In this document: positions 36,485 to 46,500 of the stretch, in pieces
How the letters are laid out: each line of letters starts with the position of its first letter
Position numbering within the stretch: position 1 is the stretch's first letter
DNA from: Bacteroidia bacterium
Lineage (GTDB): Bacteria; Bacteroidota; Ignavibacteria; SZUA-365
Direction: 5' to 3'
Assembly (NCBI GenBank): GCA_027493955.1
Contig: JAOSJT010000001.1
Location: 1,847,131-1,911,130 of the forward strand
DNA: 64,000 nt
Program-made: the position numbers and the translations under genes
Notes under the pieces: generated by a model
What the model was told of the DNA's origin: nothing
Databases searched by the model: none
What the model saw: only the letters and a program-made list of their open reading frames with translations

Positions 36485-38043
36485 GACGCCGCCTCCCTGT
36501 CCCCCAGTATCTCGGCGAGCGCCACAACCAGCGTCGGAAGCATCAGGGCGCAGTTCAACGAAGCAAAAAATATCATGAGCTGCGTCCCCTCGAAATTGCT
36601 GAGCGGCGAACTCAATCCCCACGCGATGGCGGCAAGAGAGAGTACGACGACGACGGCATGCGGGAGAATCAACAGAGGGTTGCCGCCCCGTGCGTGCGTT
36701 TTTGGTGTGGGGAGATACGGCACATTCCTGCCCGCCATCGCATACAGGAGCGCAAGCACATACACGGGCCACGTGCCGAGTTTGAGCAGCATGCCGCGCC
36801 ATTGCAACCCCCGCTCCGATGGATGACGCATCCAGCGCTGCGCCAGCACATGGATCACAATGAACAGTACCGCGAACGGAAGAAGGTGCGTCGCATAGCC
36901 GCGAAAGGGCATCTCCACCGCCCACACGGCGAAAAACAGAAAGATGATCGGCAAAAGCAGGTTGATCAACATGGGAACACCCGCGAGATAGTACGTGGCG
37001 CTCATGGCGTAACTGAGCTTTTGCCACCCCTTCAGTCGGTACAGCATGCGCGGCAGCATGCCGAACAGCACCTGAAACATCCCGGTCGCCCATTTGAGCT
37101 GCTGATTGAAATACGAGGAGAGATCCTCGGGCACCAGGCCGCGGGCGAGGATTTCGGGAACATACACGGACTTCCAGCCCTGCGCGTGCAAGCGCAGCGA
37201 GGTGACGAAATCCTCGACCAGATGCACCGCATGTCCGCCTATGGAGGTTAGTGCCGCTCTCCGAAACGTGCAATTCGCCCCGATGACGATAGGGGTGCCA
37301 TAACCGTGCATGCCCATGAGAATCGGCCCGTAAAAGCCGTAGGTCTGTTCGGCGGCGGCGCGGGCGATGAAGGAGGAGTTCTGATTATGATAGGCCTGCA
37401 CTACCTGCACGAAACCGACAGCCGGATCCGAAAACTGCCCCGCAACGCGATCGAGAAATTCCGGGGCCGCTATATGATCCGGATCGATGACGAGCACGAT
37501 ATCCCCGTCGCTGCGCTCCAGCGCGTGGTTGATCTTCCCCGCCTTGGCTCCCTGCACCTCGCGGCAATCAATGTGCTCAACACCGCACCGCTCCGCCAGA
37601 GCGAAGAAGGCCGGATCGCCGGTACCATCCAGTAAAAAGGTGCGATGCGGATAGCGTATGTTTTTCAGTGCCGGAAGGGATCGCTCGAACATTTCGAGAG
37701 GTTCACCCGGCGCGGCGGTTGTGAAGACATCGACGGAAAGCTCCTCAGGAGCCTCCCTGTGCCCGGGCGCCCGCATGCCCATGAGGTAAAACCAGTACAT
37801 GAAGGATTCGTAGAACAGCCAGAATGTCGAAAGCGTGAGCGGCAGAAACCACGACCAGTGCTTCGCGTGCTCCGGACTGAACCACCACACAGCGAAGTAC
37901 AGCACGCTTTGCAAGGCGGCGAACACGAGCAGCAGTAACAGCACCCGCGCTCCGGCTCCCGGCATGACGGCAACAGACCCGGCGGAGGCAAACCCGTCGC
38001 GATAGCGATCTTCCATGGAGGATTCCGATATCGGATGTTTCAT
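36481..38043 (-). CDS. Cellulose-synthase-like GT2 processive glycosyltransferase
   Basis: This 520-aa membrane enzyme has two N-terminal transmembrane helices (about 33-55 and 63-88), a GT-A domain, and about five C-terminal helices. Processive-synthase residues are present: Asp139, DPD at 187-189, the base in VEDF (Glu277-Asp278) and QQLKW at 314-318, which stands in for QxxRW with Lys replacing Arg. It should polymerise a sugar from an NDP donor and thread the chain through the inner membrane. No PilZ domain is present, so c-di-GMP control is not direct. It sits 79 bp after the TPR gene and is coupled to GH26. The polymer is unknown; beta-linked mannan or glucan would suit GH26. Confidence 0.92.
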   Translation of the reverse strand: MKHPISESSMEDRYRDGFASAGSVAVMPGAGARVLLLLLVFAALQSVLYFAVWWFSPEHAKHWSWFLPLTLSTFWLFYESFMYWFYLMGMRAPGHREAPEELSVDVFTTAAPGEPLEMFERSLPALKNIRYPHRTFLLDGTGDPAFFALAERCGVEHIDCREVQGAKAGKINHALERSDGDIVLVIDPDHIAAPEFLDRVAGQFSDPAVGFVQVVQAYHNQNSSFIARAAAEQTYGFYGPILMGMHGYGTPIVIGANCTFRRAALTSIGGHAVHLVEDFVTSLRLHAQGWKSVYVPEILARGLVPEDLSSYFNQQLKWATGMFQVLFGMLPRMLYRLKGWQKLSYAMSATYYLAGVPMLINLLLPIIFLFFAVWAVEMPFRGYATHLLPFAVLFIVIHVLAQRWMRHPSERGLQWRGMLLKLGTWPVYVLALLYAMAGRNVPYLPTPKTHARGGNPLLILPHAVVVVLSLAAIAWGLSSPLSNFEGTQLMIFFASLNCALMLPTLVVALAEILGDREAAS

Positions 38044-38122
38044 AAACGCCGGGCCGTTGACAGCTTCGGATTATTCGTGGGTCGTTTGTCGCAACGGTAT
38101 CCATGCAAAACTGCGCGGCGCA

Positions 38123-38959
38123 TCATTTCACCCAGAGCAACTGCAACAACTTCGCTTTCGCCGCCTTATGCTCCGGCTGCACCTTGAGAACGCGCTCGTA
38201 GCGCCGTTTCGCTTCTTTGTAATTTCCCGACCACTCGTCGAGTTCACCCAGACCAAGCAGCGCGTCCACATTGCCGTCGTCAAGGCGCAGCGCTTCCCCC
38301 CAGGCCGTGCGCGCCGCATCCATGTCCCCTTTCCATACATGCACCTGACCGATTCGTGCGAGCGCAACGCTTTTATAGGCGGGGACGCTGGTGAGCGAAA
38401 CAACACGGCGGTAGGCGGAGAGAGAGTTGTCGAATTGCTTTTTCCATGAGAGTAATTGGCCGAGCCCCATATGCGCATCGAGGCTCGATGGATATTCCTT
38501 CGCGGCCATGCGGTACTGCTCGATTGCTCCGTCGAAATCCTTCATCCACGACAGCGTCCGGGCGTAGCCCAGGCGCGCGTCGACACCGCTGTAACCGGAA
38601 GCCAGAACTTCCTTGTACAACGCCGCGGCTTCTCCGAAATTCTTGTTCCAGCTCAACGCTTCGGCGAGGTACACTTTCGCTTCGGCATCCCGGGGTTCCT
38701 GCTTCAACCCCGCGCGCAAAGCCTCTATCGCGGCAGGCATGTCCCACAGCTTGATGTACGACGCTCCCATGCGCTTGCGCACTTCGGACGTCAACGGAAG
38801 TTTGTGGTACTCCGCAAGAGCTTCCTTGTACAGCTCCCGGGAATAGAGCCGGTCGCCCTTTGCCGTTTCGGGGGATTGCGATTTGAAGGGACTTTGCGCG
38901 AATGCGCTTACGGTCAGAACAAAACTGAGGGAAAAAGTGAAAAATACGTTTATTCTCAT
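38123..38959 (-). CDS. Periplasmic TPR protein
   Basis: This 278-aa protein has a signal peptide (MRINVFFTFSLSFVLTVSAFAQ) followed by about six tetratricopeptide repeats covering the rest (for example AKVYLAEALSWNKNFGEAAALY, ARLGYARTLSWMKDFDGAIEQY). The ATG at 38959 overlaps the upstream epimerase stop as ATGA. In synthase-dependent polysaccharide systems (BcsC, PgaA, AlgK) a periplasmic TPR scaffold bridges the inner-membrane synthase to an outer-membrane barrel. The position between nucleotide-sugar genes and a GT2 suggests the same job here. No barrel is fused to it. A separate barrel gene lies upstream at 42153-43241. Confidence 0.9.
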   Translation of the reverse strand: MRINVFFTFSLSFVLTVSAFAQSPFKSQSPETAKGDRLYSRELYKEALAEYHKLPLTSEVRKRMGASYIKLWDMPAAIEALRAGLKQEPRDAEAKVYLAEALSWNKNFGEAAALYKEVLASGYSGVDARLGYARTLSWMKDFDGAIEQYRMAAKEYPSSLDAHMGLGQLLSWKKQFDNSLSAYRRVVSLTSVPAYKSVALARIGQVHVWKGDMDAARTAWGEALRLDDGNVDALLGLGELDEWSGNYKEAKRRYERVLKVQPEHKAAKAKLLQLLWVK

Positions 38960-39927
38960 GCCCGTGCCGTGTAATTGTTGCGATACCACTCAATGGTGTT
39001 GGTGAGTCCCTGCTCCAGATCCGTCGTGGGATTCCAGTTGAGCAGCTTTCGCGCTTTTTCGTAGCTGCCGACGATTCGCCACACCTCATTCTGTCTATAC
39101 GGCAACGCTCCCGGTAGAAGTTCCATCTCCGGCTGCATCATACGCATGATGCGCCCGGCAACATCGCGTATGCTGTATTCCATCCCCGAGCAAATGTTGA
39201 ACACCTGCCCTTCGGCAGCGGATGTGATCGCTGCAAGAAGTATGCAGTGCACCGCATCCGACACATAGACGAAGTCGCGTGTCTGTTCCCCTTTTGTCAT
39301 GGGAAAATCCTCGCCACGCAGCGCCGCGAGAATGAGTTGCGGAATCATCATGTTCCCCGACTGCCCCGGGCCATAGAGGATGAAGGGACGGAGAATGCAG
39401 ACGGGAAAGTGAAACAACTCGGCATACAACTGCGCAAAGCGGCTCGCGGCCGCTTTGGCCACGGAATACGGTGACACCGGATGCACGGGAGTATCCTCAT
39501 GCACCGGAAGGGACGGACTGTTGCCGTATTCTTCGGCGGATCCGAGCAGCACCATGCGGCGGAGCTCCGGTGCATGCATGCCCAGCGCGATCATGAGACG
39601 GTTGCCTGCACAGAAATTGATTTCCGTCGACTCTTCGGCGAATTCCCAACTGCGCTGGGCGGACAGCTTTGCAGCGAGGTGAAACACGTATTGCGGACGG
39701 AGGTCCCGTATCAGTGAGTCCGCGGCTCCCGCTCCTGTCAGATCGCATGAAAGCCATTCGGCATCGGTACCTAGCGTGGTCTGTTCGCCCGGGCGAAACA
39801 CCGCGAACGGACGGATATCGGCCGCATTGAGTGTCTGGAGCAGGTGCCCACCGACAAAGCCGTTGGCACCTGTGACGAGCACACGCACGTCGGCGGGGAA
39901 CGCGTCGCGAATGCGCTGCACTTCCAT
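38956..39927 (-). CDS. NAD-dependent nucleotide-sugar epimerase/dehydratase
   Basis: This 323-aa extended SDR has TGANGFVG at 19-26 and a catalytic YSVAK motif. The middle reads like GDP-mannose 4,6-dehydratase / RmlD / CDP-paratose-type enzymes (LILAALRGEDFPM, TRDFVYVSDAV). The start is set at ATG 39927, 5 bp after the rfbG stop; a longer frame would overlap rfbG. Given the preceding rfbF and rfbG, the most likely role is to act on CDP-4-keto-6-deoxyglucose or a derived sugar, for example as a 4-reductase or epimerase giving a CDP-6-deoxy- or 3,6-dideoxyhexose. It is translationally coupled to the TPR gene. Confidence 0.88.
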   Translation of the reverse strand: MEVQRIRDAFPADVRVLVTGANGFVGGHLLQTLNAADIRPFAVFRPGEQTTLGTDAEWLSCDLTGAGAADSLIRDLRPQYVFHLAAKLSAQRSWEFAEESTEINFCAGNRLMIALGMHAPELRRMVLLGSAEEYGNSPSLPVHEDTPVHPVSPYSVAKAAASRFAQLYAELFHFPVCILRPFILYGPGQSGNMMIPQLILAALRGEDFPMTKGEQTRDFVYVSDAVHCILLAAITSAAEGQVFNICSGMEYSIRDVAGRIMRMMQPEMELLPGALPYRQNEVWRIVGSYEKARKLLNWNPTTDLEQGLTNTIEWYRNNYTARA

Positions 39928-39932
39928 CTCGC

Positions 39933-41039
39933 TCAGGCCGCCCACATTTGCTCCTTCTGTGCGGCCAGACGCGTGTAATCGCGGATCTGGTGCACACAGT
40001 ACTGATACATATTCGTATCGGCGTATTCGTAAAAATACTTGTACCATTTGACGGTCATGGCGATGGTCTCGTCAAAGGAGAGGACGGCGTTCCATGGCAA
40101 CATGAAATGGGCTTTGTCGCAACTCAGGCGCAACCAGCCCGCCTCGTGCAGGCGATGGTCGTTCTTGTCGGAAATGTCCAGCCAGGCCCCTGTTTTCCAT
40201 TCGCGCACAATGGCTCCCGCGAGATCACCGACACATTTGGCGGAACTGTCGGCCGGGCCGAAATTCCATCCCCCGGAGAAGCGCTGTACATCCTCATGCA
40301 AACGCGCACCCAGCCAAAGGTAGCCGCTGAGGGGCTCAAGCACATGCTGCCAGGGACGGATGGCCATGGGATTACGGACTTCAATCACCCGGCCTTCTTT
40401 CAACGCGTTGATGCAATCCGGGACGATACGGTCACGCCCCCAGTCTCCGCCGCCTATCACATTGCCCGCGCGTACGCTGACGCCGCCGAGCATTTCCCTG
40501 TGCGAGAAAAACGACTTCAGATAGGATCGGCACACAATCTCCACGGCACCCTTTGAAGCGCTGTAGGGATCGTCTCCTCCCATGGGATCATTCTCCTTGT
40601 AGCCCCAGACCTGCTCACGATTTTCGTAGCATTTGTCACTGGTCACGACAACGACGGTATGCACGGAGGGTGACTGACGGACGGCTTCAAGGACGTTGAC
40701 CGTGCCAAGGATGTTGGTTTCCAGGGTTTCCCGCGGGACCTCGTAGCTATACCGCACAAGCGCTTGAGCGGCGAGGTGAAAAACGATCTCCGGCTGCACT
40801 TCCTCGATGAGGCGCGTGAGTGCGGCGAGATCCCTGACATCACCATGTACGTGGCGGATTTTCGCGTCGAGACGGCAGATGCTGAAATTGTTGGGCTCCG
40901 AGGGAGGTGCGAGCGCAAAGCCGGTCACATCCGCACCGAGTTCATTGAGCCAGATGCACAACCAGGATCCCTTGAAACCGGTATCGCCCGTCACAAGCAC
41001 GCGCTTGCCCGCATAGTATCGTTTGAACGCCGTTTCCAT
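39933..41039 (-). CDS. rfbG: CDP-glucose 4,6-dehydratase
   Basis: This 368-aa SDR matches RfbG, which converts CDP-D-glucose to CDP-4-keto-6-deoxy-D-glucose using tightly bound NAD. Diagnostic features are VLVTGDTGFKGSWL near 14-26, HLAAQALVRYSYE, TSDKCYENREQVWGY and the catalytic YSASK. The Lys/Trp in GFKGSW and the KCYEN motif separate it from dTDP- and GDP-sugar dehydratases. It starts 3 bp after the rfbF stop, and the pair supplies the CDP-linked branch of deoxy sugars (abequose, paratose, tyvelose, ascarylose types). No 3-dehydratase (RfbH/AscC) is seen in the window. Confidence 0.95.
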   Translation of the reverse strand: METAFKRYYAGKRVLVTGDTGFKGSWLCIWLNELGADVTGFALAPPSEPNNFSICRLDAKIRHVHGDVRDLAALTRLIEEVQPEIVFHLAAQALVRYSYEVPRETLETNILGTVNVLEAVRQSPSVHTVVVVTSDKCYENREQVWGYKENDPMGGDDPYSASKGAVEIVCRSYLKSFFSHREMLGGVSVRAGNVIGGGDWGRDRIVPDCINALKEGRVIEVRNPMAIRPWQHVLEPLSGYLWLGARLHEDVQRFSGGWNFGPADSSAKCVGDLAGAIVREWKTGAWLDISDKNDHRLHEAGWLRLSCDKAHFMLPWNAVLSFDETIAMTVKWYKYFYEYADTNMYQYCVHQIRDYTRLAAQKEQMWAA

Positions 41040-41042
41040 AGG

Positions 41043-41828
41043 TCAATCCCACAGTTTCCAGGGTGCCTTTCCCTCGTGCCAGATATCGTTGAGGAGCTTG
41101 AATTCCCTCGCGGTATCCATGCATTGCCAGAAGCCATCGTGCCGGAAACTCGCCATCTGTCCGTCCTTGGCCATGGCGGGAAGGGGTTCGGTTTCGAGAC
41201 TGAGACTTTCCTCCGGCCAGAGATAGTCCCACACACGTTTGCCGTCGAATACCATGAAACCGCCGTTGATCCGGCCTTCGCGGATATTGGGTTTCTCGTT
41301 GAAATGCGTGACCGTATCGCCGTCCAGTACGATTTCACCGAAGCGGCTGGCGGGATGCACACCGGCGATGGTAGCGACTTTTCCATGCGCGCGATGAAAC
41401 GCTATACTTGCGGCGATGTCGATATCCGCAACACCGTCCCCATAGGTCAGGCAGAACGCGTCTTCATCCTTCAGGTATTTCCGCACGTTCCACAGCCGCG
41501 CACCCGTCATGGCCTGATCTCCGGTGTCAACGAGGGTGACCTTCCAATCCACGACTTCGGATTCGGAATGAAATTCCACAGACGAGGCGCCATCGAGTGT
41601 CACGGTAAAATCGCGCGTCATTGCATGGAAATTGAGGAAGTATTCCTTTATTTTCCATCCGTTGTAGCCGAGACAGAGCACGAAATCCTTCAGCCCGTAA
41701 TGGGCGTAGAGTTTCATGATGTGCCAAAGGATGGGCTGCGGACCGATAGGCAGCAGGGGTTTGGGTATGACATCCGACACGTCGCGTATGCGGGTTCCGC
41801 GACCACCACAGAGAATCACGACTTTCAT
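41043..41828 (-). CDS. rfbF: Glucose-1-phosphate cytidylyltransferase
   Basis: This 261-aa nucleotidyltransferase makes CDP-glucose from glucose-1-phosphate and CTP, the first committed step of CDP-deoxysugar synthesis. The N-terminal MKVVILCGGRGTRI is the nucleotide-binding signature. KPLLPIGPQPILWHIMKLY and FVLCLGYNGWKIKEYF are strongly characteristic of RfbF. The length is normal (about 257-260). The start ATG at 41828 follows TGGAG; eleven more in-frame codons upstream lack support. It is the first gene of the minus-strand polysaccharide operon, and the 324-bp gap upstream probably carries its promoter. Confidence 0.95.
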   Translation of the reverse strand: MKVVILCGGRGTRIRDVSDVIPKPLLPIGPQPILWHIMKLYAHYGLKDFVLCLGYNGWKIKEYFLNFHAMTRDFTVTLDGASSVEFHSESEVVDWKVTLVDTGDQAMTGARLWNVRKYLKDEDAFCLTYGDGVADIDIAASIAFHRAHGKVATIAGVHPASRFGEIVLDGDTVTHFNEKPNIREGRINGGFMVFDGKRVWDYLWPEESLSLETEPLPAMAKDGQMASFRHDGFWQCMDTAREFKLLNDIWHEGKAPWKLWD

Positions 41829-42152
41829 GCGAACTCCATTCAGGAATTGTGTAGTGCTCATGCATGCGCATTGTCCGTCAGCCCGATGCGCGCAGTTGCC
41901 TCTCGGAGCGGATGAATGTGTCTGAGCATCGGCGTTCCGATACTAGCGGCGAATCACGAGCGCTCTTGGGCTGCAGAGGCTTCTCAAGAATACAGTTTTT
42001 ATCAATGAAAAACAGCTATCCGTGGGAATCCGTGACTGCACGGTGGCATGGCGCTTGCTGCAGACCATGCGGGAATCGTACTTACGCGTCTGAACGCAAA
42101 ACCCGAGTATCGGGACACCATTCCCACCGCGAGCCCCCCGTTGCAGATGAGA
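41829..42152. other. Intergenic region upstream of the rfbF operon
   Basis: This 324-bp stretch lies between the barrel-protein gene and rfbF on the same strand. No gene, repeat or consensus promoter was recognised. Confidence 0.35.
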
Positions 42153-43241
42153 TTACTTGCTGTCGAATCTGTATTGCAATCCCAGGCGCCCGGCCGTATA
42201 GCTGTAATACGGCTTGGAGAAATACTCGGCAAAGACGCTGACGACCACCGGATCGAATACCTCTGTAATGAGGCCGACTTCATACTGCGTCGGCAGGATA
42301 TCCTCAATTTCATAGGTTACATCGAAATCAATGGGGACTGGAGATCGTCCCGCTTCGGGCATATACTTCAGACGACCACGGGAGTACACCGGGACAGTCG
42401 CCTTCCCGTGAAGCAACACTTCATCGAAGAGATACCATTGGAGAATGGCAATCGCGAGATGTCCTCGTTCCATCAGTGGTGTGAAGTACGGGTAGTAGAA
42501 ATACTCGAAGCGATACTCACGCGTGGACGGATTGAAGCTTGTGCCCGTAGCGGACCAATTCGAACGCTCGGTATCCGTCCAGGACCAGGCGTAGCCGAGA
42601 GTGATTTTTGGATCTGCAAACACGTTGGCGAGCAGGTACGCGTAGGCGGATTCCTTGCGATTCCCATCGGAATACCAGGATCGTTGTGCGCGTGCGGAGA
42701 TATCGAGCACCTCCATGAGCGAAATATCCAGTTGTCCGGCCGCGTCGCGAACGGAAATGTTTTCCACTAAGGCGGTAGTGACACTCTGGTCCCGAGAACG
42801 TCCCGCGTCGGCTTTCAGGGTAAAAAGGATGGGAGGATCGCCTGCACTGACCGACACGGGGATATCGTAGGCAGCGCCAAGGCGAAAATCTCCCACGATA
42901 GCGTCGGTCGGTAACAGGGTCAGTGCTCCGGAGATATGCAGTTGCAAACCGGTCGCGAGCCATCGCGCCCTGAATGCCTGTTCCACAGTATGCAGAGCAA
43001 CACGGAGCCGTTCGAGACCGCTGAATGGGTTCTGATCTGCGAAGAGATAGCGGTAGCTGCTTTGCGAAATCAGCTCGCCACTTAATGGATAATTCAGCGC
43101 GAGCCGATGTTGCTGAATGTCCGCCGGGATGTCGTCGCGCAGCAAGCCCGATTCGAGAGAAAGTATTTGGCCGTGCAAAGGATGCGCGGCGAACATGGCC
43201 ACGGCGATGAGAATAGCTGTGTGTCGCGGATTCGTCGGCAT
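42153..43241 (-). CDS. Outer-membrane beta-barrel-like protein
   Basis: This 362-aa exported protein has a signal peptide (MPTNPRHTAILIAVAMFAAHPLHGQ) and then alternating amphipathic strands rich in Tyr, Trp and Phe, ending in an aromatic strand (LGLQYRFDSK), as in outer-membrane barrels. No family was firmly recognised. The start ATG 43241 follows GGAGGAG; the longer open frame upstream is unsupported. It sits upstream of the CDP-sugar/GT2/TPR/GH26 genes in the same orientation and could be the outer-membrane exit pore for the polymer, completing a BcsC/PgaA-like pair with the separate TPR protein. That role is inference. Confidence 0.8.
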   Translation of the reverse strand: MPTNPRHTAILIAVAMFAAHPLHGQILSLESGLLRDDIPADIQQHRLALNYPLSGELISQSSYRYLFADQNPFSGLERLRVALHTVEQAFRARWLATGLQLHISGALTLLPTDAIVGDFRLGAAYDIPVSVSAGDPPILFTLKADAGRSRDQSVTTALVENISVRDAAGQLDISLMEVLDISARAQRSWYSDGNRKESAYAYLLANVFADPKITLGYAWSWTDTERSNWSATGTSFNPSTREYRFEYFYYPYFTPLMERGHLAIAILQWYLFDEVLLHGKATVPVYSRGRLKYMPEAGRSPVPIDFDVTYEIEDILPTQYEVGLITEVFDPVVVSVFAEYFSKPYYSYTAGRLGLQYRFDSK

Positions 43242-43555
43242 TACTCCTCCATGTACAAATCTGAGAGCATCAGTATGGAATTTCGCTACAGTGTCGGTTA
43301 TCGCTGTTCCGCTGCCGTTCCACTGAGCGGCAGCATGCATGCTCATGACGAGGATCAGGAGCGGCTTCGCGGTGTCGGATCAGCAAGGGAATACCTGTTC
43401 GTGGATGACAGAGCGAAACTCCGAATGTTTTCGATGAAAAGCAAACGGGTGCCTCAAAGCGCTCATCACACCCTCTGCTGGGGAAATGCTGCCGCTTCTT
43501 TCCGCTTGCCGGACGATTCGCTATTTTTCATGACGATCACATCCGGAATGGCGGC
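43242..43555. other. Divergent intergenic region
   Basis: This 314-bp stretch lies between the minus-strand barrel gene and the plus-strand fusion-protein gene. Open frames here have no ribosome-binding site and no domain. No clear promoter consensus was found. Confidence 0.35.
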
Positions 43556-46500
43556 ATGAACAAGGAAAAATCTCTCGGCGACCTCCTCTATGCTCTCGGC
43601 GAACGAAAAAAGGAGCTGAACTGCCTGTATCACGTCGAAGAGGTGTTGACGCAGCAAAACGTCTCGCTCGACACCATTTTCGAGCAGACCATCACCGCTA
43701 TCCCTCCCGGCTGGCAGTATCCGGACATTTGCCGCGTCCGCATTCTCTTCGGCGGCCGTGCATGGACCTCCGCCGATTTTCATGAAACGCCCTGGGTGCT
43801 CAGCACGCCCATCCTGATCGACGACCGCGCCGAGGGATCCATCGAGGTATTCTACATGAATGAGATGCGCCCCGCAGACGAGGGCCCCTTCCTTCGCGAG
43901 GAGCGGCGGCTGGTGAACACCATCGCGGAGCGCATTGCGAACTACGTGCAGCACCAGCGTCTGAAAAATGTGTTTCACGAGTGGCAGATCATGAAGGACC
44001 AGCTCGCCGAGAAAAAGCGGGCGGAATGGAAAGTGATTCTCGAGATGCTCCGCAGGACGGACCAGAATCTCTACACGCGCATTTCCAGAAAAATGCTCAA
44101 TCGTATGTGCTGGGCGGGAATCCCTGTTGCCTGCGAGCTGATGCAACGCTTCAGCGCCAGACGCGGCAACGGAGAGCAGGATGTGTTCGGGGAGAGCAAT
44201 CGTCCCCGACAACGCGAGGAGTTGTATAACTTCATCGCTTCCAGCGACGAGATCTTCCTGATAGCGGCCGAGCATCTCAGCGACGAGGATATTCTGAATC
44301 TGATACAGAAATGGATAAAGGATGACAAGGCCTCATTTCTCGTCAATTCGGTGGAAAACCTCGACACGTCGCTGGCGGAAATCGTGGACGCGATCAGCCG
44401 CTACTACCACATCTTTCCCGAGGGTATCGAGCTCTCCCCTTCCACCGAACTCGGTCTCCGGGTATCGCTGATCCGCCGCTTCTTCACGGAACAGTTGCAG
44501 TACATCAACATCGCCAAGGGATACCTGCAGGTCAATGACTTTTTCGAGCTGACCAAGCGCATCGTGTTTCATCAGAAAAGTCATGGCAAGCTCGGAGGGA
44601 AAAGCTCCGGTCTCTTTCTCGCGTCGCACATTCTGAAAAAGGAAACGGAGGCCACGGGCAACTTCCAGAATATTCGCGTCCCGAAAACCTGGTACATCAC
44701 CTCCGACGGGATCCTGAGCTTCATCCATTACAATAATCTGGAAGAGGTGTTCAACCAGAAGTACATGGATATCGAACAGGTGCGGGAGGAGTATCCGTCC
44801 ATCGTACAGGTATTCAAAAACTCCTACTTCCCTCCGGAAATGACCAAGGGTCTCGCGATCGCCCTGGATGATTTCGGTGATAACCCGGTGATCGTGCGCA
44901 GCAGCAGTCTGCTGGAGGACAGCATGAACGCCGCATTCTCGGGGAAGTACAAGAGTCTCTTCCTCGCAAACGCCGGCAGCAAGGCGGAACGCCTCGCGGC
45001 GTTGCAGGATGCCATCGCGGAAGTGTATGCCTCCACGTTCGGTCCGGATCCGATAGAGTATCGCGCGGAACGCGGCCTGATTGACTTCCATGAAGAAATG
45101 GGGATCATGATTCAGGAGGTCGTCGGTACACGGGTCGGAAAGTACCTGATGCCGGCCTGGTCGGGAGTCGCCTTCAGCAATAACGAATTTCGCTGGTCAC
45201 CACGCATACGGCGGGAGGATGGTCTGATACGCCTCGTGCCCGGACTCGGGACGCGGGCTGTGGACAGAGTGGGCGACGACTATCCGGTACTGCTCGCTCC
45301 CGGGCAGCCCAATCTGCGCGTGAACGTCACACCGGATGAAGTGGTACGGTATTCTCCGAAAAAAATCGACGTCATAAACCTGGCATCCGGGTGTTTCGAG
45401 ACGATTGATATTCTGGACCTGCTGCGGGAAGCCGGGAATGATTATCCTGGAATCAATCTCATCGTCTCGCAATACGACGGCGATACCATACGGCAGCCCT
45501 TCGGATTTGAATTGGATTTCGATCGCGACGTGTACGCCGTCACGTTCAACGGTCTGATCAACGGGACGCAGCATATCAAGACGCTGTGGAACATGCTTCA
45601 GACTCTGCAAAAGAAATTGAACACTCCCGTAGATATCGAGTTCGCCTCGGACGGCGAGCATATTTACCTGCTGCAATGCCGTCCGCAAAGCTTTACACGC
45701 CACAATCTGCCCGCGCCCATTCCGCAGGATATTCCCAACCGGCAGAAACTGTTCACGGCGAATCGGTATGTGTCCAATGGCATCATCCCGGACGTCACGC
45801 ATCTGGTGTATGTCAATCCCGAAAGCTACTCGCGCCTGCCGGAGCGTATCGATCTCGTGACCGTGGGACGCATCGTCGGCAAACTCAACAAAATATTACC
45901 GCGACGTCGCTTCATCCTGATGGGACCCGGTCGCTGGGGCAGTCGTGGCGACATCAAGCTCGGGGTGGGTGTCACGTACTCGGACATCAACAATACCGTC
46001 ATGCTCATCGAAATCGCACGGCAGCAGGGCAATTACGTACCGGACCTCTCGTTCGGCACGCATTTCTTCCAGGATCTGGTAGAGGCCTCCATCCGCTACC
46101 TGCCGCTGTATCCCGACGACGAGGATGTGGTGTTTAACGAAGTGTTTTTACGAAGCAGCCGCAATTTGCTCTCCGAGTTGCTTCCGGACTATGCCGCGTA
46201 CGCGGACACCGTCGCGGTGATCGACATCCCCGCGAGCACGGGAGGCAATGTTCTGCGCATACTCATGAACGCGGAACTGGAACAGGCCGTCGCGTTCTTT
46301 ACGCAACCCAGTACGATGAGTGAAGAGACGCGGGAAAACACTCACACACCGACGCTGTTCGTCACCGACCACTGGGAGTGGCGCCTGCGCATGGCGGAGC
46401 GCATCGCGGCTTCCATCGACGCGAAATATTTCGGCATTCGGGCACTGTATCTGTTCGGCAGCACGAAAAATGGCTCGGCGGGGCCGGCCAGCGACATTGA

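Noticed and set aside
36485..37273. Long N-terminal extension of the GH26 frame
   Set aside because: It is the glycosyltransferase gene read in another frame; the true GH26 start is the ATGA overlap at 36484.
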